A DNA stretch of 35,210 nt from an uncultured Spartobacteria bacterium (GCA_903919125.1 CAIXGS010000012.1:91706-126915); one strand, 5' to 3'. Positions 8,264 to 16,834 are shown, counted from the first letter of the stretch. The notes: generated by a model not told the origin, from the letters alone. Program-made: numbers and translations.

Positions 8264-8298
8264 CTCTAAATTTCGAACTCTAAATTTCGAACTCTAAA
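8264..8298. repeat. 2.5-copy 14-bp direct repeat between convergent genes
   Basis: CTCTAAATTTCGAA occurs at 8264-8277 and 8278-8291, followed by a half copy (CTCTAAA, 8292-8298). TTCGAA and AAATTT inside the unit are themselves palindromic. It lies in the 140-bp gap between the ends of the MBL-like and aldo/keto reductase genes; slippage or a 3'-end element are both possible. Confidence 0.6.
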
Positions 8299-8339
8299 AA
8301 CACCGCGTAGGTCAGGCCATCGTCGCCCCTGCCCCACGC

Positions 8340-9272
8340 CTAATTATTCTCCAAGCGCCCTTCGTGGTGACCATGATTACGCACTGGAGCGAATATTTGC
8401 TGCACCTCGCGCAGGAGGTCCACATCAAGGGGTTGCACCGCCCAGTGGGCCCACTTCTTGATGTTTTCTGGATTTGCAGATCCCGCCACGGTGGTAGCCA
8501 AGTCGGGGTGACTCAATGAAAATTGCAACGCAAGTTTGGCGATGTCTACGCCGCGAGACTCGCAGAAAGCGGCAGCCTTGCGCGCAGCGTCCTTGACCTC
8601 TTGGGATTCCTTGAGCCAATCGGGCAATGGCGCGTTCGTGAGCAAGCGCGCCGAAAACGGCCCTGCGTTTATGATACCCACCTCCTTGGACTGCAAAAAG
8701 GGCAGGAGGTCGTCCACCAAGCGCATATTTTGTAACGTGTACTGATTGTAGGACAAAATCACGTCTAAGTCGGTTTTGTGCAGTACATGACGGAAAACTT
8801 TCATGGGATACCCAGAAACCCCAATAAAACGTGCCTTACCCTGCTGCTGAACTTTTTGCATCGCTGGAATTGTTTCATTCACGATTTGGTCCAGATCGGC
8901 AAATTCGATGTCGTGCGCCAGAAGAATATCCACATGATCCGTCCCCAAGCGGTGCAAGCTGACGTCCACGCTTTCCAAGATCCGTTTGAACGAAAAATCA
9001 AAGTGGTTCAGGTCGTAACGCCCAACTTTGGTGGAGAGCATGTAGGAATCACGGGGAATGGATCGCAAAGTATGACCGAGCAACACCTCGCTCATTCCAC
9101 GCCCGTAGAAGGGCGAAGTGTCGATAAGGTTCATGCCGTAATCTATCGCTACATGCACACTTCGAGTGGCTTCCTCCAGTGATACACTGCGAAACTCTTG
9201 TCCCAAAGAGCTTGCCCCAAAGGAAAGTTTTGGGACGTAAAGTCCTGTACGGCCGAGAATTCGAGTTTCCAT
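8340..9272 (-). CDS. Aldo/keto reductase (aldose/L-fucose or L-galactose dehydrogenase-like)
   Basis: The 310-residue protein is a TIM-barrel NAD(P)-dependent oxidoreductase of the aldo/keto reductase superfamily. The catalytic tetrad is visible: D51 and Y56 in DTSPFYGRG, K82 in STKVGRY, H120 in LLAHDIEF. The start METRILGRTGLYVPKLSFGASSLG and the ALLGxxL-like region resemble the branch containing plant L-galactose dehydrogenase and bacterial D-threo-aldose (L-fucose) 1-dehydrogenases, which oxidise C1 of the sugar to a lactone. It is the last gene of a three-gene leftward operon after a TIM-barrel isomerase and a FucU/RbsD mutarotase, which supports a role in oxidising a deoxysugar or pentose. 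The exact sugar is inference. ATG start with no Shine-Dalgarno sequence. Confidence 0.85.
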   Translation of the reverse strand: METRILGRTGLYVPKLSFGASSLGQEFRSVSLEEATRSVHVAIDYGMNLIDTSPFYGRGMSEVLLGHTLRSIPRDSYMLSTKVGRYDLNHFDFSFKRILESVDVSLHRLGTDHVDILLAHDIEFADLDQIVNETIPAMQKVQQQGKARFIGVSGYPMKVFRHVLHKTDLDVILSYNQYTLQNMRLVDDLLPFLQSKEVGIINAGPFSARLLTNAPLPDWLKESQEVKDAARKAAAFCESRGVDIAKLALQFSLSHPDLATTVAGSANPENIKKWAHWAVQPLDVDLLREVQQIFAPVRNHGHHEGRLENN

Positions 9273-9317
9273 GTTATAAAAGTTTCAGTTAAAGATTTGG
9301 TCGTGCCACCCACAAAG

Positions 9318-9764
9318 TTAGACAGTACGACATCCCATGACGAGCAAGACATTTGCCCATAAAGCCTGATCAGCCGTCTGAATAGTGAGCACGTGATCCG
9401 GCGAGTTCACTGCGTCGTAAAACTCCCACTTTTGAATGGGTTCCAAAGTGAGCGCCAGCCCGGCGTCCTCCAGTTCAGAGCGATACTGCGCCCATACGGG
9501 GGGCTCACCCGACTGGGCATAAGGGTCGTCAAGAGGGATACCCATAGTGTGGACGGCATCCAGAGGCACAGCGCTCAGGAGCGCACGAAGTACTTGAGTG
9601 CAGTTCACAACTCCGGGGGTAAGAGCCAGGCTGACCACTTCTGCATTCGGGCCTTTCTTGCTGGAGGCTGGGTAGTTGCCGTCGGCAATGAGAATCTTGG
9701 CGTGATGCCCTGCCCGCGCTAGAACTTCCGTGATTTTGGGATGCAACAGCTGATGTTTGAGCAT
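9318..9764 (-). CDS. RbsD/FucU-family sugar mutarotase
   Basis: The 148-residue protein belongs to the RbsD/FucU family, which interconverts anomers of sugars (ribose pyranose/furanose forms for RbsD, alpha/beta L-fucose for FucU). Seen in the sequence: MLKHQLLHPKITEVLARAGHHAKILIADGNYPAS at the start, with H20 and D28 in the family's conserved active-site region, and a C-terminal YANVLL-like segment (LWANVLLVMG). Length (about 140-150) and the HAxIxIADGNYP motif favour FucU. An AAAGG six bases before the ATG is one of the few ribosome-binding-site-like motifs in the window. It starts 11 bp after the upstream isomerase and ends 45 bp before the aldo/keto reductase, so the three are very probably co-transcribed. 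Confidence 0.85.
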   Translation of the reverse strand: MLKHQLLHPKITEVLARAGHHAKILIADGNYPASSKKGPNAEVVSLALTPGVVNCTQVLRALLSAVPLDAVHTMGIPLDDPYAQSGEPPVWAQYRSELEDAGLALTLEPIQKWEFYDAVNSPDHVLTIQTADQALWANVLLVMGCRTV

Positions 9765-9775
9765 AATAAACCTTT

Positions 9776-10588
9776 CTAAGCAAGCAAACTACGGAAACTC
9801 TCCATGGTTTGTCGTGCGGCGGTGAGAGAATCCGGCAGTGGTAAAATTTCAGCGGAAAGGTAGCCGCTATAACGCACGGAGCGCAACGCCTCTATAATCG
9901 GCGCGCCCTGCGTGTGGCCAAAACCCATCGCGCGCCGGTTGGAGTCCGCAAAATGCACGTGCCCGAGCATCCCCCCGAGAGCGCGCAAGGTCGCTGCCAA
10001 GTCCTGCTCCTCAATGTTCATGTGAAACAAATCCGCGAGAACTTTCACAGTACTAAGTCCACGTTCCTGAAGAAAATCCGCAGCGTCCAACTGCCGGTTG
10101 AAAAGATTAGTTTCGTAGCGGTTCAGCGGTTCGTAAAGAAACACTGTCCCGTTTGAAGCCGCCAAGGCCCCAGCTTCCGAAAGCGCTTCTCCCAACCAAT
10201 CCAGTGCTTGGGCCCTTTCCACGCCTGGCTCAACCCTACCTTGCATCGAGCCCAAAATTGCCGGTGCACGAAACTGCGCCGCTTTAAGAATCACTTCAGA
10301 AATAAAATTTTTGGCCTGAGAACGCACCGACGCCTCAGGATGCGTGAGGTGAAGGCGGTGCTTGACCCACCCCGCGCCGGTTCCCACCGCGGCGACAGCC
10401 AACTGATGATGCTCCATGAACGCCATTATCTGGGTGTCATCCAGAGCGGAGGCTTCGGGCGGAAAAATTTCTACTGCATCAAACCCCTGAGCAGCAGCTT
10501 GTTGAAATGCATTCTCCAAACCATTCCAAAAAACAAACGGCCCGCCCATGGCTTCGGGCACCAACGAAACAGTGATTGCAGATTTCAT
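9776..10588 (-). CDS. Sugar phosphate isomerase/epimerase-like TIM-barrel protein
   Basis: The 270-residue protein is of the xylose-isomerase-like TIM-barrel superfamily (AP_endonuc_2, also hydroxypyruvate isomerase and tagatose epimerase relatives). Metal-ligand positions of that family are recognisable: Glu in FLYEPLNRYETN, Asp/His in ADLFHMNIEE, His in GHVHFADSNR, and the last Glu in GYLSAEILPL. The start at 10588 (MKSAITVSLVP) is chosen because the family begins there; the frame is open further upstream to 10660 but that part is unlike the family. It is the first gene of the leftward operon with the FucU-like mutarotase and the aldo/keto reductase, so it probably isomerises or epimerises a sugar or sugar acid of the same pathway. 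The reaction is unknown. Confidence 0.85.
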   Translation of the reverse strand: MKSAITVSLVPEAMGGPFVFWNGLENAFQQAAAQGFDAVEIFPPEASALDDTQIMAFMEHHQLAVAAVGTGAGWVKHRLHLTHPEASVRSQAKNFISEVILKAAQFRAPAILGSMQGRVEPGVERAQALDWLGEALSEAGALAASNGTVFLYEPLNRYETNLFNRQLDAADFLQERGLSTVKVLADLFHMNIEEQDLAATLRALGGMLGHVHFADSNRRAMGFGHTQGAPIIEALRSVRYSGYLSAEILPLPDSLTAARQTMESFRSLLA

Positions 10589-10729
10589 GAAATAGGAACG
10601 CTCAACGCCCAATCTTTTAGCCGCACGAAAATCAAACGCGACGGCAAAGCAGGAAATCAAACGGTGCGGACAGTTGATAAACGACGTAAGGCAGACAGGG
10701 AAAGCCCCAAACGGCGAACTTTGCGTATG

Positions 10730-10748
10730 AAGTTCCAGTTGTGAACTT
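10730..10748. promoter_or_regulatory. Operator-like inverted repeat in the 10589-10926 divergent gap
   Basis: AAGTTC (10730-10735) and GAACTT (10743-10748) are exact inverted repeats with a 7-bp spacer (centre-to-centre 13 bp). They sit in the 338-bp gap between the leftward sugar operon and the rightward AI-2E-family permease gene. A second, looser copy of the AAGTT/AACTT pattern follows at 10751-10765. Spacing and position fit a dimeric repressor site, but no regulator gene is adjacent. The rest of the gap shows no further structure I can support. Confidence 0.35.
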
Positions 10749-10926
10749 GGAAGTTTGCCAACTTGTGGCAGACTGATCGCCTCACAAGATAGCTAAATGA
10801 AGTTTTATAAGAGAAAGATTACCCACACTTTGAGTCTCGCGTAACTTCAATGAACTTTCAGTCGTTTTCTGCAAGACGATCTTTTCCAAGCTCCTAGAGT
10901 CACTCCGCTCACTCGTTTTTAAACTC

Positions 10927-12300
10927 ATGAAACAGCCTGACTTTCCTACCTATTGGCAGCGCAAAACTATCTGGAGCGCCGTCACAGCCCTAGCAATGGT
11001 CACCATCGGAGGGGTCAGCGTTGGAGCAATTTGGCTCACGGTGCAAGTAGTCAGTTTCCTGCAACCAGTGCTCATCCCGTTTGCCGTAGCGGTGGTGCTG
11101 GCTTACTTGCTGGAACCCATCGTTTCCAAGCTCGCGGATTGGCATATTCCGCGCCGCGCCTCGGTACTGAGTGTTTTTGCAGTGGTGTTTACCCTGCTCC
11201 TTTGGGGCACAATTTGGCTGATACCAGTCATCTCGCATCAGACAGTCAATCTGTATAACAAGGCGGATCACTATACCAAGACGGCTCGGAGTTATGCTGT
11301 GGATTTTGCCAAGGCGATCCAACAAAAGTATGGCGTCGACGTCCTCCCCGCACTCACGGAAATGCCGGATGAAGAAAATAAACCGGTGAGTGAGCTCCTT
11401 AAAGTACCTGTCGAACCCGCCAAACCGATTGCCTCCGAGGCCAACAAACCATCTCCCTTGAGAGTGATTAACTCGTGGGATGAACTTTTGGATGTGCAAC
11501 AAATCCTGCGGGGCGACTGGCTCAAGAACACGCTCATCACCGTCGCCAACAACTCCCTCAGAATGGTGCGCTCCAGTGTGGGAGGCTTCCTGAGTGTGTT
11601 CGGCTTCCTCGTTTCTCTCATCATTATCCCAATTTATCTTTTTTACTTCCTCATCGACGCCAAGCACATCTCAGACTCTTGGCAGGATTATTTGCCACTT
11701 AAAAACTCCAAATTCAAAACCGAGTTGGTGGACGCCTTGACGGAAATTAACGGCTACATCATCGCCTTTTTCCGAGGTCAGTTGCTAGTGAGCTTCATCA
11801 ACGGCATCTCCACGGCGATCGGTTTAATGGTGGTTGGCCTCGACGGTGGCCTGCTGATTGGTTTAACCCTCTGTCTATTGGGGCTCATCCCCTACATGGG
11901 CATTCTGATCTGCTGGATACCAGCCGTCATTATCGCCTCCGTTCAGCGCGGAGCGGGATCCATTGTTTCATCGGAACCGGCCTGGCTTTTCCCATTTGTA
12001 GTAACCTGCATTTTCCTTGTGGTGCAAAAGATAGATAGCTTTTACATCACGCCTAAGGTGGTGGAAAAGCGCGTCGGTCTGCATTCGCTGACCGTGATTG
12101 CCTCACTTTTCGTGTGGAGTCTGCTGTTGGGGCCAGTCCTTGGCGCACTCATCGCTGTGCCTTTAACGGCGACGCTCAAAGTATTGTTGCGTCGCTATGT
12201 TTGGGAGAGGCGTATTTTACGCGAAACCAAGCCCATCCAAACCGAGGATCCACCCACACAGACCACATCTGACGCCTCTTTGGCGGAAGCCGTACGCTAA
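10927..12300 (+). CDS. AI-2E family transporter (PerM/UPF0118-type permease)
   Basis: The 457-residue inner-membrane protein has the layout of the AI-2E transporter family. Two to three N-terminal helices (ALAMVTIGGVSVGAIWLTVQVV, PVLIPFAVAVVLAYLLEP, SVFAVVFTLLLWGTIWLIPV) are followed by a long soluble segment (about residues 115-205) and a C-terminal block of five helices containing the family's PIYLFYFLID and GLIPYMGILICW motifs. Known members export autoinducer-2 or move other small molecules or ions; in most cases the substrate is unknown, and none can be inferred here. The soluble segment carries a Pro/Glu/Lys-rich insert. The gene ends 16 bp from the convergent csrA stop. ATG start with no Shine-Dalgarno sequence. 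Confidence 0.88.
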   Translation: MKQPDFPTYWQRKTIWSAVTALAMVTIGGVSVGAIWLTVQVVSFLQPVLIPFAVAVVLAYLLEPIVSKLADWHIPRRASVLSVFAVVFTLLLWGTIWLIPVISHQTVNLYNKADHYTKTARSYAVDFAKAIQQKYGVDVLPALTEMPDEENKPVSELLKVPVEPAKPIASEANKPSPLRVINSWDELLDVQQILRGDWLKNTLITVANNSLRMVRSSVGGFLSVFGFLVSLIIIPIYLFYFLIDAKHISDSWQDYLPLKNSKFKTELVDALTEINGYIIAFFRGQLLVSFINGISTAIGLMVVGLDGGLLIGLTLCLLGLIPYMGILICWIPAVIIASVQRGAGSIVSSEPAWLFPFVVTCIFLVVQKIDSFYITPKVVEKRVGLHSLTVIASLFVWSLLLGPVLGALIAVPLTATLKVLLRRYVWERRILRETKPIQTEDPPTQTTSDASLAEAVR

Positions 12301-12316
12301 ATCGCCACGGCAAGAG

Positions 12317-12544
12317 CTACTCTCGGCGCGGAAGGCGAATCTGCGGAAACGGAGCATCGCCTTGGCGAGCCGCGTTCAAATTTGACTCTCGGATCTTGCG
12401 GTAAACCTCGTCCCGAAAAACGGGCAACTCGCGAGGTGCGACAATGCCAATTTTCACAGACTCGTTTTCAATGCGGGTAATGCACACCTCGATACTGTCG
12501 CCGATCATGATGCTTTCGCCTTCCCGGCGGGTGAGGATTAACAT
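12317..12544 (-). CDS. csrA: Carbon storage regulator CsrA
   Basis: CsrA is a small homodimeric RNA-binding protein that blocks or stabilises mRNAs by binding GGA motifs near ribosome-binding sites. The 75-residue product has the full family pattern: MLILTRREGESIMIGDSIEV, KIGIVAPRELPVFRDEVY, with L4 and R44 (key RNA-binding residues in E. coli and Bacillus CsrA) present. The C-terminal 20 residues are a longer, basic tail than in E. coli (61 residues). It lies 21 bp downstream of fliW on the same strand; FliW binds and antagonises CsrA in flagellated bacteria, so a partner switch is expected. ATG start with no Shine-Dalgarno sequence. Confidence 0.96.
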   Translation of the reverse strand: MLILTRREGESIMIGDSIEVCITRIENESVKIGIVAPRELPVFRDEVYRKIRESNLNAARQGDAPFPQIRLPRRE

Positions 12545-12565
12545 AGGGGCACGAGGGTAAGCCGC

Positions 12566-13015
12566 TTATGCCCCCTGATCGGGCCGTTGATCCACTAGGA
12601 CGTGCTCGATAGAGAAATCTGCGCTGTTCGCAATAAGCACTTGCTGCCCCAGAAGCGTCAGACGATTAACGATGATTGGCCCTACGAGATTCACCGTGAC
12701 GTGCTGGGGATCATGGGAGTGGATGACCACGATGTTGAACACAAGGGCATCCTCCTGCCCCGCTAAACGCAGAGACTCCACATCCTCGTCACGCAACGTG
12801 ATCTGGTAGTTTTCCAAGACGTGCACGGGTTCCACCACCACAAACTCCATCGGGTTCTCCCCTGTGGAACGCAAAATCTGAAAGGGCTCACTTCCCGCGA
12901 TGGGCTCCACTTCGAAATGAGTCAGATGCCGAAACCCGATAAGGCCGAAGGGTAGATGGAGAATCGACTTCTGCGCAGAGGCGGCAGGGGTAGAATCTTC
13001 AGATTGAATTTTCAT
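12566..13015 (-). CDS. fliW: Flagellar assembly factor FliW
   Basis: FliW is the protein antagonist of CsrA: it frees CsrA-repressed flagellin translation when flagellin is low, giving a feedback on flagellin level. The 149-residue protein matches the family: LPFGLIGFRHLTHFEVEPI, PFQILRSTGENPMEFVVVEP, and the C-terminal LVGPIIVNRLTLLGQQVL. An acidic/Ala-rich extension of about 15 residues precedes the domain. It is first in a two-gene fliW-csrA unit. No flagellin or other flagellar gene is in the window, so motility is implied but not shown. A weak GAGAAAG before the ATG could act as ribosome-binding site. It is separated from the upstream acpP by a strong terminator. Confidence 0.94.
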   Translation of the reverse strand: MKIQSEDSTPAASAQKSILHLPFGLIGFRHLTHFEVEPIAGSEPFQILRSTGENPMEFVVVEPVHVLENYQITLRDEDVESLRLAGQEDALVFNIVVIHSHDPQHVTVNLVGPIIVNRLTLLGQQVLIANSADFSIEHVLVDQRPDQGA

Positions 13016-13092
13016 GCTTTCTCAAACGATAAGCGTAAAACGTGCCAACGCTCACTGTACCAACATAAAGGATTCTGAAGAGCTTGGCGCAA

Positions 13093-13121
13093 AAAAAGCG
13101 CAGTGGGGAGCTGCGCTTTTT
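13093..13121. terminator. Strong bidirectional intrinsic terminator between acpP and fliW
   Basis: An 11-bp perfect stem, AAAAAGCGCAG (13093-13103) with CTGCGCTTTTT (13111-13121), encloses a 7-nt loop (TGGGGAG). Read on the minus strand the stem is followed by a run of T (complement of the A-run at 13091-13097), so it should end acpP transcription about 60 bp after its stop codon. Confidence 0.85.
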
Positions 13122-13181
13122 CGAAATTGAGTGCCAACAAATGAAGCAGCTTTTCAGGGAAGCTCCGTTTGGAAAGCAAGA

Positions 13182-13424
13182 CTAGGCGGTTTTGTCTTCG
13201 ATATACTTCACGACATCGCTAACCGTCTGGAGCTTTTCTGCGTCTTCATCGGGGACTTCGACGCCGAATTCCTCTTCGAAGGCCATCACAAGTTCAACGG
13301 TGTCTAGGGAGTCTGCACCGAGGTCTCCAATGAAGGAGGCGCTGGGAGTGACTTGCTCGGGATTGACGCCGAGTTGCTCGACGATGATGTCCTTGATTTT
13401 TTCTTCGATGGATTTTTCTGACAT
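13182..13424 (-). CDS. acpP: Acyl carrier protein
   Basis: The 80-residue, very acidic protein is the type II fatty-acid-synthesis carrier. S39 in [18 protein letters not shown] is the residue that receives the 4'-phosphopantetheine arm. The start at 13424 ([14 protein letters not shown]) gives the standard length; the frame is open upstream to 13496 but those residues are encoded by a predicted hairpin leader and are not ACP-like. No fab genes are adjacent, unlike the usual fabD-fabG-acpP-fabF order. It lies 200 bp downstream of mdh on the same strand and ends at a strong terminator, so it may be a monocistronic unit with its own structured leader. ATG start with no Shine-Dalgarno sequence. 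Confidence 0.96.
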   Translation of the reverse strand: MSEKSIEEKIKDIIVEQLGVNPEQVTPSASFIGDLGADSLDTVELVMAFEEEFGVEVPDEDAEKLQTVSDVVKYIEDKTA

Positions 13425-13481
13425 AAGAGAGAGTTTATTAGCTGATTTTTCGAATTGCGGGTTGGTGCTTTTGGCGTTGAG

Positions 13482-13533
13482 AAGTGCTGTTGGCAATACA
13501 GATTTGAAGAATTTCTTTCTGCCAACGGCACTT
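13482..13533 (-). promoter_or_regulatory. Long-stem hairpin in the acpP 5' leader
   Basis: AAGTGCTGTTGGCA (13482-13495) and TGCCAACGGCACTT (13520-13533) form a 14-bp stem with a single G-U type mismatch around a 24-nt loop, 58-109 nt before the acpP ATG and about 92 nt after the mdh stop. No T-run follows on either side. It could be an attenuator or RNA-stability element, a long operator, or the 3' end of the mdh message. Confidence 0.5.
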
Positions 13534-13624
13534 TCTGTGACACAAAAGCGGTCTTATCACTTTCAAATACCTAGTGTTCTTGTCTTTGAGAATAAAAGAA
13601 TAAAATTTACCTAGCCAAACAATT

Positions 13625-14611
13625 CTACCCAAGTAATTCCCGAACAAGTTCTCTTTCCTCTTGCAGCTCAGAAACGGATGCGTCAATGCGAGAACGTGAG
13701 AATCCACTAATCGGCACCCATTTCGCCACCTCCACCACGCCGTCCGCAGTGGTCCGGGAGGGGAAAGAACTGATAAGACCAGCCTCCACGCCGTAGTCGC
13801 CCTTGGAACAGAGCGCAACACTGTAGGTATCTCCCTCACGGGTAGGAGTATGGAGCGAGCGAACGGTGTCCACCACGGCGTTGGCCGCAGAGGCCGCAGA
13901 AGAAGCCCCACGTGCCTTAATAATGGCGGAGCCTCGCTGCTGGACGGTTTCAATAAAACCATTCTCCAGCCACTCATGATCTTTAATCACTTCCGTGGCA
14001 GGAACATCTCCAATACGAGCATTGAAAAAATCCGGGTACTGAGTCGAGGAGTGATTTCCCCAAATGGTCATGTTTGTCACTTTGGAGACTTCCACTCCCG
14101 CTTTGTGCGCCAACTGGGATTTAGCCCGATTTTCATCCAGACGCGTCATGGCAAACCAGCGCTCCGCCGGAACATCTTTAGCGTTATTCATCGCTATGAG
14201 GCAGTTGGTGTTACACGGATTACCCACCACCACAACACGTACGTCTGAAGCAGCGTTTTTTTGAATGGCCGCGCCTTGAACGGTGAAAATCTGGCCGTTA
14301 ATGCCCAAGAGATCCTTGCGCTCCATGCCTGCTTTTCGGGGCACTGATCCCACTAAAAGCGACCAATTTACGCCACTAAAACCATCTTCGAGGTCGGCCG
14401 TCGCCACCACCCTCTTGAGCAGAGGAAAAGCGCAGTCGTCCAACTCCATCACAACGCCCTCCAAAGCGCCCAGCGCGCCAGGCACTTCAATGAGGTTTAA
14501 TTCTACAGGTTGATCCGGTCCAAACATCGCGCCAGAGGCGATACGAAAAAGGAGCGAATATCCGATGTGACCGGCAGCGCCAGTCACCGCAATACGTACG
14601 GGGTTCTTCAT
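13625..14611 (-). CDS. mdh: Malate dehydrogenase
   Basis: The enzyme oxidises malate to oxaloacetate in the TCA cycle. From the chosen start (14611, [20 protein letters not shown]) the protein has 328 residues, typical of the cytosolic-type group 2 malate dehydrogenases. Visible are the NAD-binding glycine motif [10 protein letters not shown], the substrate loop with arginine [16 protein letters not shown], the VVGNPCNTN turn, the catalytic Asp/Arg segment [14 protein letters not shown], and the catalytic histidine in [13 protein letters not shown]. The absence of a Shine-Dalgarno sequence leaves the start to family length; the frame is open upstream to 14653. The neighbours (acpP, dnaJ) are unrelated housekeeping genes on the same strand. 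The coenzyme is probably NAD, from the family. Confidence 0.95.
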   Translation of the reverse strand: MKNPVRIAVTGAAGHIGYSLLFRIASGAMFGPDQPVELNLIEVPGALGALEGVVMELDDCAFPLLKRVVATADLEDGFSGVNWSLLVGSVPRKAGMERKDLLGINGQIFTVQGAAIQKNAASDVRVVVVGNPCNTNCLIAMNNAKDVPAERWFAMTRLDENRAKSQLAHKAGVEVSKVTNMTIWGNHSSTQYPDFFNARIGDVPATEVIKDHEWLENGFIETVQQRGSAIIKARGASSAASAANAVVDTVRSLHTPTREGDTYSVALCSKGDYGVEAGLISSFPSRTTADGVVEVAKWVPISGFSRSRIDASVSELQEERELVRELLG

Positions 14612-14805
14612 GGTTGAAACAAGCGGGCACTCCAAGCGGAACATTGCCCGCAATGGTTGTTGCGCAACGACACGGGCGAAGTCCAGTGCAATGGAGAGAG
14701 AAAACCCAGAAGGACTTCTTAGAAAGGCAGTCCAGACTGCCCATTCACCTCGTACGAAGGACTTTCGATTAAAGCTGAAGGTGAATGCACAACCCCGCGC
14801 CGGCG

Positions 14806-15744
14806 CTATTTTACCTCAACGGAATCCAACTCCTGCAAATGTAACCAGGCGGCTCTTTGCTCCGGAGTAAGAGACTCTGGAACCGTCACTTGAACTTTCA
14901 CCAGGAAATCGCCGCGCTTCTTGCCCTCCATCGGCAACCCCCGTCCCGGCAGCCTAAAACGGCGACCCGACTGCGTGCCAGCCGGCACCTTCAAGCGCAC
15001 CACGCCATCTGGAGTCGCCACCTCCAACTCGCCTCCCAACGCCGCTTTCCATACAGGAACCCCCACAGCGCGCACCAAATCGCCATCCTCCACCTCGTAA
15101 TCCCCGTGGACGGCCAGTACCACCTTCAAAAGCAAGTCCCCGCCGTTTTCACCTTTTCCAACAAGCCGAATCTTCTGTCCTGGAATCGTTTGTGCCGGTA
15201 TGGAAACATCCATCTTCTCCACTTCCGTCTGCCCAGCATGGCGCACACTCACCCGTTTGCGCACTCCACGCAGCAACTCTTCGACGCTCACTTTCACCTC
15301 GGATTCCACCTGCCGTGGCCGCTTAGCCTGTTTTACGCCCTCGAAAGGAAACGCCGTGCCGCGAGTGCCTCCCCCATTGCCTTCTCCGCGAAAAAACGCA
15401 TCAAAAAAGTCACTAAACGAGTCTCCGTTGGCTCCGCCCTCAAATCCCCCGAAACCACCTCCAGCGCCATGGGAAGCACGCGCCCCTCGGTGTTGTGGCG
15501 GCCTGCCTCCCATCTGATTCCAATTCGCCCCTAACTCATCATACTTGCCGCGCTTCTCAGGATCGCCCAAAACCTCATAAGCCTCGTTGATTTCCTTGAA
15601 CTTGCTCTCAGCTGCTTTTTTATCCTTGGCAACGTCGGGATGAAATTCGCGCGCCAGTTTGCGAAACGCTTTGCGAATGTCATCCTGCGAAGCGTTCTTT
15701 GCCACGCCCAACACCTGATAGTAATCCTTGTACTGAACAGCCAT
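14806..15744 (-). CDS. DnaJ-class co-chaperone, CbpA type (no zinc finger)
   Basis: The 312-residue J-domain protein stimulates Hsp70 (DnaK) ATPase and delivers clients to it. The J domain occupies residues 5-72 with the essential HPD at 35-37. A Gly/Phe-rich linker (about 88-130, [24 protein letters not shown]) follows, then two beta-rich C-terminal substrate-binding domains (about 145-305). The cysteine-rich zinc module of DnaJ type I is absent, as in CbpA/DjlA-class class II proteins. It has the clearest Shine-Dalgarno sequence in the window, AGGAGG four bases before the ATG. No CIRCE element (TTAGCACTC inverted repeat) is visible in the divergent promoter region 15745-15910. Confidence 0.92.
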   Translation of the reverse strand: MAVQYKDYYQVLGVAKNASQDDIRKAFRKLAREFHPDVAKDKKAAESKFKEINEAYEVLGDPEKRGKYDELGANWNQMGGRPPQHRGARASHGAGGGFGGFEGGANGDSFSDFFDAFFRGEGNGGGTRGTAFPFEGVKQAKRPRQVESEVKVSVEELLRGVRKRVSVRHAGQTEVEKMDVSIPAQTIPGQKIRLVGKGENGGDLLLKVVLAVHGDYEVEDGDLVRAVGVPVWKAALGGELEVATPDGVVRLKVPAGTQSGRRFRLPGRGLPMEGKKRGDFLVKVQVTVPESLTPEQRAAWLHLQELDSVEVK

Positions 15745-15748
15745 GATT

Positions 15749-15754
15749 CCTCCT
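15749..15754 (-). promoter_or_regulatory. Consensus Shine-Dalgarno of the dnaJ-like gene
   Basis: AGGAGG on the minus strand with a 4-nt spacer to the ATG at 15744. It stands out because almost no other gene here has such a motif. Confidence 0.85.
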
Positions 15755-15910
15755 AACTTAGCGTTAACTATTCACCTTTAGCAACCCACCACGCCAGCTT
15801 TGGGCAACGGCCTGCGCGCAGCCCCTCCACACTCCCCGTTCCTAAATCGTTTCCGCACCGCGATCGCTCGCTTCTCTCCTTTCATCGCCGAACCTCACCC
15901 CCGACTGCCC

Positions 15911-16831
15911 ATGCTTGTCTTTCTCGCCCGCCGCCTTAGCGCCATGTTCGGCGTCCTTTTCTGCGTCATATCCCTCACCTTCCTGCTGCTGCGAGCCGCG
16001 CCGGGCGGCCCCTTCACCCGCGAGCGCAAAATGCCGCCCGCCATCGAACTCCAACTCCTCGCCAAGTACCACCTCGACGGTTCCCTCTGGCAGCAGTACT
16101 CCGAATATATCAGCGACCTTCTCCACGGCGACTTACGTCTCTCCACCAAATATCGCGACCGTTCCGTGCGCGAATTACTCGCCCAAAGCCTGCCGGTTTC
16201 AGCGCTACTTGGTGGCACCGCGTTCTTACTGGCCACCCTCGGCGGCGTCCTTTTGGGCTGCCTCGCCGCCGTACGCCATCGCACCACTGCCGATGCGCTT
16301 TCCACGCTTCTCGCCCTCACACTCATTTCCGTGCCCACTTTTGTCACCGGACCGCTGCTCGTGCTGCTCTTCGCGCTTTACCTTGGCTGGCTTCCCGTAG
16401 GCGGCTGGCATTCCCTTTCCTCGCTGATCCTCCCCGCTGTCACGCTTGCTGGCCCCGCCTGCGCCACAATCGCCCGCATCACCCGCACTTCCCTGCTCGA
16501 AACCCTCCAGGCGCCCTACCTCCGCACCGCACGCGCCAAGGGCGTCTCCTCCAGCCGCGTTTTGTTCGTACATGCGATGAAAACTGCCTTACTACCGGTG
16601 GTCTCCTATCTTGGACCGCTCGCCGCCCAACTCCTCACAGGCTCAATTGTAGTGGAATCCATATTCAACCTCCCCGGCACAGGTTCCTTCTTTGTGAACG
16701 CGATCCTCAACCGAGATGTTTTCCTCCTCGGAGGCGTCGTCATTGTGTACTGCGCGCTGCTTGTCCTAATGAACCTCGCCGTGGACTTCGCCTACACGCT
16801 GTTAGACCCGCGTATCCAACTGGAAGCCTGA
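15911..16831 (+). CDS. ABC transporter permease, OppB/DppB type
   Basis: The 306-residue inner-membrane subunit is of the peptide/nickel ABC importer class. The N-terminal signature MLVFLARRLSAMFGVLFCVISLTFLLLRAAPGGPF, with the (L/A)PGxPF loop, is that of DppB/OppB proteins, and a soluble loop with GDLRLSTKYRDRSVRELL follows. Six helices are expected. The EAA-type loop that contacts the ATPase is TSLLETLQAPYLRTARAKG at about residues 196-214. The ATG at 15911 is chosen because the membrane signature starts there, although the frame is open to 15800. It is followed after 3 bp by the second permease gene. No solute-binding protein or ATPase lies in the window on the same strand, so the pair depends on distant subunits. 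Confidence 0.9.
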   Translation: MLVFLARRLSAMFGVLFCVISLTFLLLRAAPGGPFTRERKMPPAIELQLLAKYHLDGSLWQQYSEYISDLLHGDLRLSTKYRDRSVRELLAQSLPVSALLGGTAFLLATLGGVLLGCLAAVRHRTTADALSTLLALTLISVPTFVTGPLLVLLFALYLGWLPVGGWHSLSSLILPAVTLAGPACATIARITRTSLLETLQAPYLRTARAKGVSSSRVLFVHAMKTALLPVVSYLGPLAAQLLTGSIVVESIFNLPGTGSFFVNAILNRDVFLLGGVVIVYCALLVLMNLAVDFAYTLLDPRIQLEA

Positions 16832-16834
16832 TCC

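Noticed and set aside
15745-15910. CIRCE heat-shock operator before the dnaJ-like gene
   Set aside because: Only loose TTGCTAA/GCTAAG fragments exist; no TTAGCACTC inverted repeat.
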